Assembly: GCA_031308135.1 (NCBI GenBank)
Contig: JAHLJT010003656.1
Location: 57,139,174-57,203,173 of the forward strand
DNA length: 64,000 nt
Direction of reading: 5' to 3'
From: Acheta domesticus
Taxonomy: Eukaryota > Arthropoda > Insecta > Orthoptera > Gryllidae
A program made the position numbers and the translations under genes. Under the pieces are notes generated by a model, which was not told the DNA's origin, did not search any database, and saw only the letters and a program-made list of their open reading frames with translations. Shown piece after piece: positions 1-10,649 of this stretch (the stretch's first letter is position 1; each line of letters begins with the position of its first letter).

Positions 1-1008
1 ATTAGCAAGTGATCTTAAAGTTTTTTATTGAAATTTCTGTATAATTTCCAGGTTAGAGTTGGCGGCAGTGCCCCGTAATTGTATTCCGTAGGTCCAGACG
101 GGTTTTATTATTGATTTATAAATCAACAGTTTATTAGCCAGAGAGAGATTCGAATTTTTTCCTGGAAGTCAATAGAATTGCTTAATTTTGATTACGAGGG
201 CTTTTCTTTTCATATGTCTTCCAGGTCAATTTTTGATCAAGATATAGACCAATTATAGAATACCAAGATATACTTCAAAAGATATAGACCAAATTATGCA
301 ATCTGTTTGCAGTATTTCCTTGTTATAGATTTTAACTGGAAGACATCTAGTTGGTTTGAGTGCAAACGTTACGTGGACAGATTTGCTTTCGTTGGTTTTT
401 ATACGCCAATCTGTGAACTATTCCTGCTGTAGAGTGAGGTATTCTTGTAGTTTTTCTGATGCAGAGAAAGCATTTTCATCAGAGTTTAAAAAAGCTGAGT
501 CATCAGCAAACATCCGGTCGTGATGTCCGTAGAGACGGATAGATCGGTTGTATGTAGTAGATATATTAGCGGACCGAGAACACTTCCTTGAGGTACCCCG
601 GCGGCAACGGGATAGAATGATGATGTTTCTTCCTTTAATTTTATTTGGAAATATCTTCCTGTCAGATAGGAGCGAAGTAATGCAAAGAATGGGTGGGGCA
701 ATATATTTTTGATTTTGTACAATAGTCCTGAGTGCCACACTTTGTCAAAAGCTTGGACGACATCCAAAAAGACGCCAGTACAATGACGTTTCTTCTCCAA
801 CGCTTCATTGATAACCATCACGATCCTGTGAATTTGTAATGTAAGTGCGTGTTTCGTTCTAAAGCCGAACTGTCTGAGATAATATTGTTTTCTACTATGA
901 TTGGAAGAATCCGCTTGAGGAAAAGCTTTTCGAAAACTTTCGACAAAACTGGTAATAAACCGATAGGCCTGTATGAATATACTTCGGAAGTAGGTTTACC
1001 CGGTTTTA

Positions 1009-1939
1009 CGAGGGACATTCAATAATTAAAGAGACAAATTGGTCTGGAGAAATAAATGTTTATTTTTACAAAACAGGACTTCTCCTACTTTTTAATATAT
1101 TTCTCACCAACATTTATGCACTTGTTACAAAGGGCTACCAGCTTTTGTATGACGGCTGCAAAGTACTTTTTATCTTGGTGTTTGAACCAATTTCCCACAA
1201 ATTTTTTTGACAACCTCGTTATCTTGGGACTTCTCCCAACGTAATGCCTCCTTCAGTGGGCCAAACAAATGGAAATCACATGGTGCTAAATTGAGGCTGT
1301 AAGGGGGATGAGGCAGTACCTTCCAACCCATTTTGTCAATGGTTTCACGGGTTTGTTGTGGAGTGTGAGGACGTGCGTTGTTTTGCTGGAGAATCACATC
1401 TCTCCTCTGAGATCCATGACTTTTCTCTCTCATGACTGGCTTCACCTTCTTCAAAAACATATCTAAACAATATTGGCTGTTTACTAAAGACTGTTCTTCA
1501 TGATAATCACAAAAACCGCACCTACAGCGTCCCCAATTTCAGTCAACATGACTTTTCTTGCTGATGTGGCGAGAACGATGTTTGTCAGTCACTGAGCTTC
1601 GACCATTTTTGAACTGTTCCACCAAATTGTAAAAATTCTCACAGTTCTTACAACTTTCAGCATACATTATGATCATTCTAGAATATATATTAGCTTGTTT
1701 GTCACCTTCAGCACGTTGAAAACGAATCAAAGAATGTTCTTCAATCAATGTGGAATTTTCAAGTGGACTCGCCATCGTTCATCTTAATTTTGAGGTTATG
1801 AACACAACAATGTTGATCCTTCAGATGGTCAGGGTTCATCCTAGTGATGCCAACGCAAAGTCCTAAAATTACCAAACTCGTCCTACCCACTGTTTTCTCT
1901 CCAGACCAATTTGTCTCTTTAATTATTGAATGACCTACG
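1009..1939 (-). mobile_element. mariner-family DNA transposon inserted in the LINE
   Basis: Terminal inverted repeats of about 40 bp face each other: the left begins CGAGGGACATTCAATAATTA at 1009, and the right is its near-perfect reverse complement ending at 1939. The TA target duplication is present at 1007-1008 and 1940-1941. Removing the element and one TA rejoins the LINE reading frame exactly. At 931 bp it is about 350 bp shorter than an autonomous mariner (about 1.3 kb), so it carries an internal deletion. It encodes the broken transposase described separately. Confidence 0.93.
1170..1775 (-). pseudogene. mariner transposase remnant
   Basis: Two pieces in different registers. At 1775-1539 is the N-terminal helix-turn-helix part (EEHSLIRFQRAEGDKQANIY, followed by VEQFKNGRSSVTDKHRSR). 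At 1460-1170 is the C-terminal part of the catalytic domain (QNNARPHT, then YSLNLAPCDFHLFGPLKEAL). Mariner transposases use a DD34D triad. The usual HDNARPH box reads QNNARPH here, so the second catalytic Asp is replaced by Asn. The region with the first Asp falls in the internal deletion. The last Asp (LAPCD) survives. It cannot be active. Confidence 0.88.
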
Positions 1940-2625
1940 TAGTACAATAGTAATTTGGCTGTACTTCCATTGAGATGGACAATGTCCAATTCTAATGATT
2001 ACGTTGAAAATTGATCTTACCAATGCTAGTGCTTTTTTTGGCAGGTTTCTCAGAACAAAGACAATGATGAGATCGTAGCCAGGTGCTTTATGAGGGTTAA
2101 TTTGTTTAATAGCATCTGAAATTTCCGTTTTCTTGAAATACTTTATTGGTAGCGACATTTGATAAGGTGCATTAATGAACAGAATAATATTTCTTTCTCG
2201 GTCGTTTCATTTGTCATTTGGATCGTGTGTATTTCGCCAATCTTGCTTAAGTCGCCTCATTTCTCGTTTCATTGCATCAACCATTTTCGAATATTTGCGT
2301 GTAGCTGTTTCGTGCATTTCTGGTGTAGCATGCCATGCTGCTTACTGAATACTGGAAGTTAAACATTCAACTGCTTCATTTATATCGAATTCACTTTTCA
2401 GAGGAACTTTTGCAGTAATATTTATATTCAGCCATGTTTCAAATTCACTCCACACAGGAGGACAGTTCTAGAGAATTTTCAATTGATGTAAAGCTCTGAT
2501 TTGTTCCTTTCATTAAGTCAATTTTTTCATCATGCAGAAAATTGATAATTTCTCTACAATTTTGCGCTAGTCCGTTGGCATTCCATGCAACAATATGAAA
2601 AGCTGCAAATTATGAAACAAATAGT

Positions 2626-3281
2626 AAACAAATTGCCAAGAGCCCTGCTATAACTGAAAAAATGAACTACTGTCTTGCAATGTTCTATTATATGTCAGGA
2701 TCAAAATATGCTCTTTTTTGCTCATGGAGCTATGAATATATAGCTCCATGATTTTGTCAATGGTGTTCTTTTACCTGTACATTTCTGTCAATTGAAACAG
2801 CCCACGCTCAGGGTGGGTCAATGAACAACATGCCACGAGCTTCTCTGCGCAACTAGTGTCGAGAAAGGAAACTATTAACAGTAATTCCGCCGTTTTACAA
2901 TAGTTATGGCATTGTATCTTTGGCGGGATGATGAGCTGCGTGAAGGGGCAATGTCGTTGTGGCACTCGTACCATGGTCTCCCGCTCGTGGCATCGACCTT
3001 GACAACACTGTTATATACGAATACCGTCGCACCGCCGACAGTGTTGCCCGGAGTACATCTGAGCAGCCACTTAAAACAAAGTTTTTTGACGCGCTGATAC
3101 GCGTCCGGGGTGACGGGCCTTGCAACCCTCTGTTGTTCAATGACTTCATGCTCACACCATCACCACCTCCGCTAACACCACCGACGCCTCCGCTCGAAGT
3201 GTAAGACGATGGGTATATATTGGATGCCCGCCGAGGCTATTTCTGGGATCGTCCTTGGCCACTACATGAGGGTAGGTCGGC
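2626..3281. other. non-coding stretch, nothing recognised
   Basis: Moderately GC-rich from 2920 to 3200, with short overlapping open frames on both strands (63-83 codons) that mirror one another. No motif, intron signal or repeat copy elsewhere in the window supports any of them. Confidence 0.4.
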
Positions 3282-3304
3282 AGAGAGAGAGAGAGAGAGA
3301 GAGA
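3282..3304. repeat. (GA)n microsatellite
   Basis: Uninterrupted GA dinucleotides, continuing as impure purine-rich sequence to about 3330. Confidence 0.9.
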
Positions 3305-3395
3305 AAGGGGAGAGATGAATAGAGAGAGAAGAGGCTCGTGAAACAATGCGTGTTTGGTGTAAAGGGGGAAGGGATGAATAAATTAGTAATGCGAA

Positions 3396-3806
3396 TCATG
3401 AATATATCATAAGGCAACTTCTAATGGTACCTATTACGTTTAGAAATTGTCTCCGATTAACAAGGGCAAACTTCCTCTTAGGCAAACTAGGAAGATGCAG
3501 AGATGCAGTCCCAGCTGCGTTGAGAAGCGCAGTTAACTCTGTTTTGGCCAAGGAGGTTATAAAATAAGGAGGTGGCATCGATCCCAGAAAGTGAAGCCAA
3601 TCGCTGGTCTGTCCGCCATGTTTTGTTGCCCAAAACATCTCAATCCATTTCAGTTTACAGGCTTGCAAGCTAGTTACTTTCCGCTTATTGCTTTGCTTTC
3701 TGCTTGACCATGAGTTATTTATTTTTATTCTTGGGTAAAAAAGTTTGTAATAAACACTTTTTTCCGGAGAAATAAATTGTTTGGACTTTGGAGGTATGTT
3801 TTTCAA
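3396..3806 (-). other. 136-codon open frame of unknown nature
   Basis: An uninterrupted minus-strand frame of 136 codons in a non-repetitive AT-rich region. The protein is basic in its first half. Its second half contains SLAKTELTALLNAAGTAS and LPKRKFALVNRRQF, which is less biased than random translation but matches no family I can name. No splice or promoter context is visible. It could be a fragment of a repeat-borne protein or chance. Treat it as unassigned. Confidence 0.2.
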
Positions 3807-5888
3807 GGAGAGTATTTAACATGATAAGGACAAAGACGTAAGTGAACATAGCAAACCAAGACCTATTTTCATTATATATTAACATTTGCCTTTTTACCTT
3901 TTAACTGCTTTTTGATAGTTTAAGCTATCTGTCGTTATTTCAGGGCGATAAAACTGTACCTGTACTGATTGTGGCTGCACAAGCAGGAAACAGCGAAAAC
4001 AATTATCTTTTTGAGGTAAAAATGTTCATTTAAGTACTCTTTCGGTTTGGTGATTAATAAATTATAGAACCATTTTATTTATATACATCTGTGTTATTTA
4101 TACGAATGAGGTCATAAGTGGTTGGAAAGTTGTTCTTGACATCCGTTGCTGATGTTTAGATTTATGGATCGCGAGCATGGATTAGAGTTGTGAGGAGAGA
4201 GAAATGGGTTCCAACTTCATATTAATTTTTATGCAGTCATCAATTTAGTGCGGACTAAATAAATTCAACACATACCAGCAGACCTTGATTAAGGCATGGA
4301 GCAATCCTAAATTTATTTTCTACTCACTCAGCCCATTTGCAATTGTCACCGAAAGAGGTATAATCAATATCAGAAGCACAATATCTTTCTGAACCTCCTT
4401 ACATCGTATTAATGAAGAGTTTTTCTTCCTTCAGAAAAGAAAGCCACTTTCTGAGAGTCGTCAATTTGCCACTCCGCTAAGATGTAAGGTTCGTTAAAAA
4501 ATGTCATTCTGTGCTATTTAAACCTTTCCCGCCCGTATTTCAGTACTGCATATCCCTATAAAGTACCCTATTAATTGAGGAAAATGAAAGAAAAATACAT
4601 TGGTTTACAAAAAATGCCTCTCATTAGTGCCCAGCGTTACCATCTGGTTCGGCAACGGCGAAGGGGCGTCGTTTCAATGTCTGTGCAATAATTTGCGAAT
4701 TTTTTGTCTTCCATGGACGTAGACATCCTAAACAAATTGTCGATGTCGATTTAGCCGTGATCGCTAAGGCATTATACACTCCTGGCCAAGGTGTGCATAT
4801 GACTAGGATCGGTTCGAAACTTCATCTAAAACTGCTTAGCTGCTACAAGCCTGTGGTTAAGTCGGAGGGAGATGTAATTATAATATCACAAATTTAAACA
4901 TTGAAATAAATGAAACAGTTCATCTGAAAAAATATTTTGTATTATTTGATTACCTTAAATGAAAAAATTAAATATGTTCCCTCTTTGAATTGTCTGTTCC
5001 TTAGAACTGTAAGAAATGTTATTTATATTAATTATACTTTTCAAAAAAATACTGATTTTACATTAGAAAAATATATATTTTGGAAATATGTTCAAATTTA
5101 TTAGACTTCAGGAGAACTAAATTTAAACAGATTTATAATTTTATTCTTGTCTATGAAGTTCGCCTCAATTCTATTAATACTAACGCTCCTGTTCAGGGCA
5201 ATTAATTGGAATTAAAACTTATTATTGGATTTTCTCTGGCAATTCGTTACCATTTCCATACTGAATTTTTTTCAGTTTTCATGTTCGTTCCGAATACACA
5301 AACTATTAATTATTTGTTGTCAAATTTAGAACATGATAAGCAGTTTTCACAATGAGTCAATTTATGTGACATGAGTTTCAGCTCTTTGTGCCATCATTCT
5401 TGTGGTACACATTCTGAATGCTCCTCGCACAATACTGTTTCAAGAATACGTGTTATCAAGCACTAAATTAAATTCTATTATATTCTGCTTTACATAATAA
5501 ATGGAACAATTTTTAAAAATATTTCCTCTGTCACTTAATGAATTTTGAGGAAGTTTCATATTTTTCGCAGGTCTGTGTTGCTATATTCTCTGAATATTTC
5601 TATTTATTAATTACAAATAATTATATACAAAACATGTACTTATAGAAATATCAATATATGAATAAAGTAAATACAAGGATGGAAAGTTGGATTTCAGGTT
5701 TTGGGGGCAAACTGTTTAGCGGGTAGCCTAACCGAGCTTGCAAGGGGCTGGCTTCATTTTCTGCAATGGGAAGGGTCGGCCATGCCACTTCCATTATTAT
5801 AACCTTGGTTTTGCCACTGCGGGTTCTCAGTTACTGAAACCACTCCTTGCTTGCGGGAGTGAGGGTGAGCGTATTTCAGGTGTTTGAT
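3807..5888. other. AT-rich intergenic DNA, nothing recognised
   Basis: No open frame above 60 codons, no tandem array and no terminal inverted repeats found. 5690-5880 is GC-richer and directly abuts the family B repeat, so it may belong to a longer copy of that repeat. Confidence 0.4.
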
Positions 5889-6370
5889 TGATTGGGGATT
5901 TCGAGCGTGTCAACTGCTAAGGTCCATAGTCCCGTAAATGTAGTGCATTTTCCCTCGGGAGGAGGCGATGATCTTTTCCCGCTGGGAGGTAAGATCCGCA
6001 GCCGACCCATCTGTCAGATAGCGCGTTTTCCCCAACCAGGTATCTCCCAGCAGCGGACCACCGCCCCTGACAGGACAAGCTCTAAGCTCCCGGCCGGTTT
6101 CTCTGCATGTGTGGTAGTGTAGTGTGTAAAGGTCAAGAAAGAGGAAGGAAAGATCGCGCGCGATCCGTGGCCTGTTTGTCAGGATACTGCTCCGGCATTC
6201 ACCTGAGATTGATTGGAGAAACCACGGAAACTACCGATCAGAGCAACCGTCTGCTAGAATTCTCTTCCAAACAGCTATCTTGCTAGTGTCGAAAATCGGA
6301 ATTAGGACCTAGGACCTCCCCTCAGAGGTACTACAGTGACATCACTTAATGCCCTGAGCCACCTCTGATT
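5889..6370 (+). repeat. dispersed repeat family B, copy 1
   Basis: About 480 bp. Shares a series of blocks in the same order with 26103-26625: GATCTTTTCCC near 5970, CCCCAACCAGGTATCTCCCA near 6030, GGAAAGATC, CATTCACCTG followed by GGAGAAACCAC and GATCAGAGCA near 6195-6245, and a tail GAGGTACTACAGTGACATCA near 6325. The 120-bp core around the GGAGAAACCAC block also appears at 24310-24645 (inverted) and 49885-49995. No terminal inverted repeats, coding capacity or clear pol III boxes were seen, so its class is unknown. Confidence 0.8.
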
Positions 6371-7807
6371 GAAATGAGAATTTCGGTAGATTTTCCCGTT
6401 ATTCGCCTGCTTAACGTTCTAATTCTCTGTCCATTAGACTTTCTGTAAATCGCCAATGAATAAGTTTCTTTCTGAATGTTGATAATCTATTGCGAAGGCT
6501 AGTGAAGAACATCCCCTGCGTCGCGTCGTGTCAGAATTAGTAAACGGCCTGTCTGAAACTGCATGTGTGTACGTAATGCAAGATGTAAATCTTTCTCCAC
6601 ATTTTTACATTATTTATCAGATAAATGACGGTCCTTTGTAAATTTTCTACGAGGGAGGGTCTTGCGCTCTCCCAGAAAATGCTGCAAGCCCCAGTTGAGC
6701 TGGGGGGTAGAGGGGGCGAGGCGAAACTCCTTGGTACGAGCAGCGACACGGTCTTGCGTAACTATTCCAATGTCAGCTTCACCTCTGCAGCATTAGTGTG
6801 TATGCGCACTTGCGGAGCAAAATCATGAATTTGTACGAAAGGAGGAATGAGGAAGCTAAAAACGACAACTTCTGTGTACGTACTTTGTTGAACTACTCCC
6901 GACGTTTCTTTCATTTCATTTGTAAAAATTGTCAATTTTTATTATCGTATTTTTATTTTTTTACGATTTTACTTAAAAATTCATTTAAGTTACTATTTAC
7001 AACTAAAAGATCAAATACTAACTCAATAAAAACGCTTTCTATGTAGTAAATAATAATTATGTTAAATATTAAATATTTTGTTTAATTACTGAAAACAGAG
7101 GTCCCAATCCGTTGATTGTCTAGGGGCTCTGGGTCTTCCCGGTCCGGCCCGGCCCTAGCGAAGAAAAATTATGTCAAAATATTAGTCATTCTACCAATAC
7201 AGGTACTACAATCACTGCTGCTTTGGATAATTTCTGGAGTTGATATTTAATTTTTTAACAAATGGAAATGTGGCCACGTGGGCGTATACAAATGACTCGA
7301 TTATATGACATTCATCCCAACATATCTGTTTGTAGTGTGTTTCCGTATATGTAAATATTTAATCCATCCATCAGCGTACACATAGGAATGGCAGGACCCC
7401 GATTTTCAAAGGAGCTCCAAACCCGTACCTAAGACATTTTATTTTCGTTAATATATTAATTTATTTTCTCCTCTTTAAATTGACAATTAGGGATGTTTGA
7501 TTTTTCTCAGATTTAGGTCGCTTAAGGAACAGCCGAGGTCATTAGTGTCCACTGTTATTTTATACATAAGTAAAATATTTTAAAAATTATAAAAAAACAT
7601 AGAATAAATTTTCACAATAATTTCACTTAATTTGTCAAACCCAGTAAATTAGGGAATTTGTTATACGATATTTGAGCAAGACACTCTCCAGATGTAGCAA
7701 CTCTGGAAATAGTTCATCATCAAACCATTTTTATTTATTAATAGTAATCATTTAAGTTATAATTTAATTATCTTTGCATTATACTTTATTGATTTACTAA
7801 GAAAATG
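6371..7807. other. intergenic DNA, nothing recognised
   Basis: AT-rich, with short frames only. A GC-rich patch at 7100-7155 resembles one end of a hAT-type MITE (CCGGCCCGGCCCTAG), but no partner end was found. Confidence 0.4.
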
Positions 7808-8294
7808 CAGTGGGACGTCGATTATCGGAACGTTAATCATCCGAAACGTCAAATATCCGAACTCATTATTTCTCTGAATACTATTTTTTGAATCAGGTAC
7901 CTTTTATACTATACGTATTCACATTCTTTTGTAATACTGAATATTGAGAATGATTCCCGATATGTTTAACAGTGATAAAATATTAACGAGATGCTGTACT
8001 ATAATCAATCAGCCGATTTCAGTGAACTTTGATAAATCCTACAATAACGAAGATCGAAGAGCTTCATTTTCAGAACGAAAAATCAGCAATTTCTTCAAGA
8101 AATAAGGTACTATGAGCTGTAGTATGCCAGTGTTTTGTATGTCCAATGCTGTATTTTAATGGTACGTTCTCTTAAAGGAACTTTATACATACAGCATTTT
8201 ATGTGTACTTGGCATTTTTATGCCCGATTATCCGAATTATCGAATGTCCGAACTATACCTGGTCTCTATTAGTTCGGTAATCGATGTCCCACTG
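7808..8294. mobile_element. pogo/Tigger-like MITE (487 bp)
   Basis: The ends are inverted repeats: CAGTGGGACGTCGATTATC at 7808, and at 8294 the reverse complement of CAGTGGGACATCGATTACC. The motif ATCCGAAC recurs just inside each end (7830-7865 and 8225-8255). Ends starting CAGT with a TCGATTATCCG-type core are typical of pogo/Tigger non-autonomous elements. There is no coding capacity. A clean TA duplication is not obvious (TG before, TA after), so the exact boundary is uncertain by a base or two. Confidence 0.75.
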
Positions 8295-8514
8295 TATGTC
8301 ATATGTAAGTTTAAAAAAAATATCAATGGAAAAGTTTCTCACAGCGCCATTCGCTCGCCAACGTCGTTGCCTACTGCGCGCACTGACAATATTCTATCGG
8401 CCTTCCTGTGTTGTGGCTGTGGAATTGTGGCAATTGTGGCTGTGGAATTCATAGAACCCTGATTTCATCAAGAGTGGGGTGGAGTTGCCAGGGGAGAGTA
8501 GGAGTATAAGAGAG

Positions 8515-8516
<2 letters not shown>

Positions 8517-8550
<34 letters not shown>
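8517..8550. repeat. (GT)17 microsatellite
   Basis: A pure GT run of 17 units. Confidence 0.95.
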
Positions 8551-8556
<6 letters not shown>

Positions 8557-8744
8557 CGTGAACAATTTACATGGTATGCATTAACCGTCCAACGCTAGAC
8601 TGACATCTTTTCATGAAAGAAAAGAAAAAGAAAAGAAAGGAAAAAAGAAAAAGAAAAAAACGTTCCCTAGGACCCCGACTCAAAACTGTAAGTTAGTTTC
8701 AGGAAACATGCTTCAGAAAGCTACGCGTCCTGTATCTGCTGGAA

Positions 8745-8955
8745 ACAAGGGGCATGGGGCAGAAGATAAACGGAGCTCTATATTTCAAACAAAAGCTCCC
8801 CGCCCAATACATGATCAGAATTCATCTCTCCGAACAAGAGAAATAACTTATAGCGGTTAATTTGAATTACAAGTAAATACTATTTGTTTTGAATGAAAAA
8901 CAAATTTCGGGACCCCAATGAAGTCGGGGCCTGGAACATGTTGCCCAAGCTATAA
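8745..8955 (+). repeat. hAT-like MITE family C, diverged copy
   Basis: Internally collinear with the intact copy at 47190-47425: GGGGCATGGGGCAG near 8748, GCTCCCCGCCC near 8805, AGAAATAACTTATAG near 8839, TTGAATGAAAAA near 8890 and CGGGGCCTGG near 8924. The ends are eroded and no target duplication is visible. Confidence 0.55.
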
Positions 8956-9363
8956 AAATAGAATTCTACGTACACTACTTGAATGCAGCCAAGAACTCGC
9001 CCACAATTTAACGGTACAAGTAGCGTACACATCTTCACAAAGACCATGAAACGTTATTTCTAAACTTTTGTGTGATACATACTGCTTGTAGAATTATTGA
9101 AAAGTACACGTTTTCGGTGTCAATGAATAAAAATTGATTTTAAACGTTTTTTTTTTCATAATTTAATCACGCCATCGGCCCATCGTATACTTATACGCAA
9201 ATGATTAGAATAATATGATAGTTTAACTACATTCTAAAGTCAAAATATTACTAGATACGACAACAATGTACACAAATAAATAATGAACACTAAAATAAAC
9301 GCACAGAACTGTTGCTGTCATTTTCAAAGCACATTTTAAGTCAAGGTGATTTAAAGGCGAGAA

Positions 9364-10263
9364 AATGGAAAAAATGTTTTTTTTATTTTTTTACCTTCAG
9401 CCCAGCAGTCGAAAAACTCTGAAAAAATTCACAACAACTTGTGTTTTGAAAAAAACTTTTGAGATATTTTTCGAGCCTGTTGCAGGGTTCCAAGACAGTA
9501 AAATTACTTTTTGTTTTTCTTTAATGCGTTTGAATTCGGCGTTAAGAAAATATCCATTTCTTTTTTGATAGCACAAATTATTTTTCATATTTTTCAATCA
9601 GATAAACTTGTTTTAAGCTGACGAAAAAAAAAAATCAAAACTCGTTTTTGGCTGTAGAGGGGTGTGGGTGATGGGTCGGGGGCTAAAAAACTTTCAACAT
9701 TTTTACTTGTATATAAGAGTTATAATGTAACAACTCATATGTCATTTGGTTTAGGGGAACATTTTATCACCAGGGTACCCTTCGAGTTCATTTTCACAGA
9801 ACATGTTGGAGATTTCGAGAAACTTCATTCGAAAGCATTTGAAGCACTTGTACTCACAAATGCAATAATGTATAAAAATGTAATGTAAAATATAAAAGAA
9901 AATATTTTGCAGCCGTTTTGGAGAAAATCTTGTTTTTAATATTGCCCATGCCTCCTACATTAGGAGTCATTGATATTGGTTTAATGTAGGAGGCTTTGAT
10001 ATTGCCCATATTTCTCTCAAAGTTGCACGAAAACTACCAATATTTTTAAAAAATGTACACGACATTAATTAGAGAACTAATTACAGAGAACAAATTTCAT
10101 TTTAAGAAAAAAATATCTTCAATATTGTAGTTATGGGAAAACGTTGAAAATTCTTGAACTTTTGCAATTTTCGAAATTTCAGAGAACTCAAGGAAAATGC
10201 GCCAAGGGGTCGCGTCATCAGCGAGATCGAGTGAAAAATATCGATTTTGATAAATAATGCTGC
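9364..10263 (+). repeat. family A repeat, partial copy
   Basis: Contains the family's internal landmarks: a segment around 9780-9890 ending ACTTGTACTCACAAATGCAA (shared with 59140-59260), the block TTCAATATTGTAGTTATGGG with TTTTGCAATTTTCGAAA (10118-10180), and a CGCGTCATCAGCGAGATCGA block followed by AATATCGATTTTGA (10211-10250). The outer end of the arm is missing. The copy stops at a short perfect hairpin. Confidence 0.65.
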
Positions 10264-10290
10264 CACGAAGTCTACCTTGTAGACTTCGTG
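10264..10290. repeat. perfect 12-bp hairpin
   Basis: CACGAAGTCTAC and its exact reverse complement are separated by only CTT. AATGCTGC occurs on both sides. It sits at the truncation point of a family A copy, so it may be a break-repair or slippage scar rather than a functional structure. Confidence 0.7.
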
Positions 10291-10649
10291 AATGCTGCCT
10301 ATGATGCAAAGATGTTTTTCCGTCATGGCACAGGCAAGCATTTTCTGGCGAAGGTGACGCTCGTAGCGGTTCATAGCGGCTCTAGCTGAACTGTATGAAT
10401 ACGTGACGTTTTTACTAACTCGCACGTCCACCAGGGGTTGATGTTTACAAGCATCACGTAACCAAAACCTAACCACTGTTCCATCGAATGACGTGGAGGT
10501 GGACTAGCAGCGTGAGAGTGTGAGAATATACTTATAGGTTATCTTCGATCTCCTTTGAATATGAACATGGAGTGGTAGTTTGAGGTGCGGTGGTTAGTGT
10601 TAATTTATGTTAGAATTAATTATTTCGTGAATTCATTGAAGTTAAAGTA

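Larger units (their letters stand above)
1..2625 (-). mobile_element. Jockey-like non-LTR retrotransposon (LINE), decayed, cut by the window edge
   Basis: Read on the minus strand from about 2625 down to base 1. It opens with the start of an apurinic-type endonuclease (WNANGL near 2570-2600), then jumps almost directly to the endonuclease-RT linker at 2460-2250, so roughly 190 residues of endonuclease appear to be missing. The reverse transcriptase follows: INPHKAPG and QWKYSQITIVL (2110-1945), then, across a mariner insertion, KPGKP...YRPIGLLPVLSKVFEKL (1008-880), FLDVVQAFDKVWH (780-740), GVPQGSVLGP (590-560) and FADD (about 499-510), the metal-binding box normally written YADD. Between 420 and 1 the post-RT segment (WRIKTNESKSVHVTF, KPVWTYGIQL) is legible in shifted frames. 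Frameshifts near 840 and 560 and a stop near 2340 show that it is dead. Clade assignment from motifs is an inference. Confidence 0.88.

Noticed and set aside
7100..7160. GC-rich patch with a hAT-like CCGGCCCGGCCCTAG end
   Set aside because: No opposite end or 8-bp duplication located.
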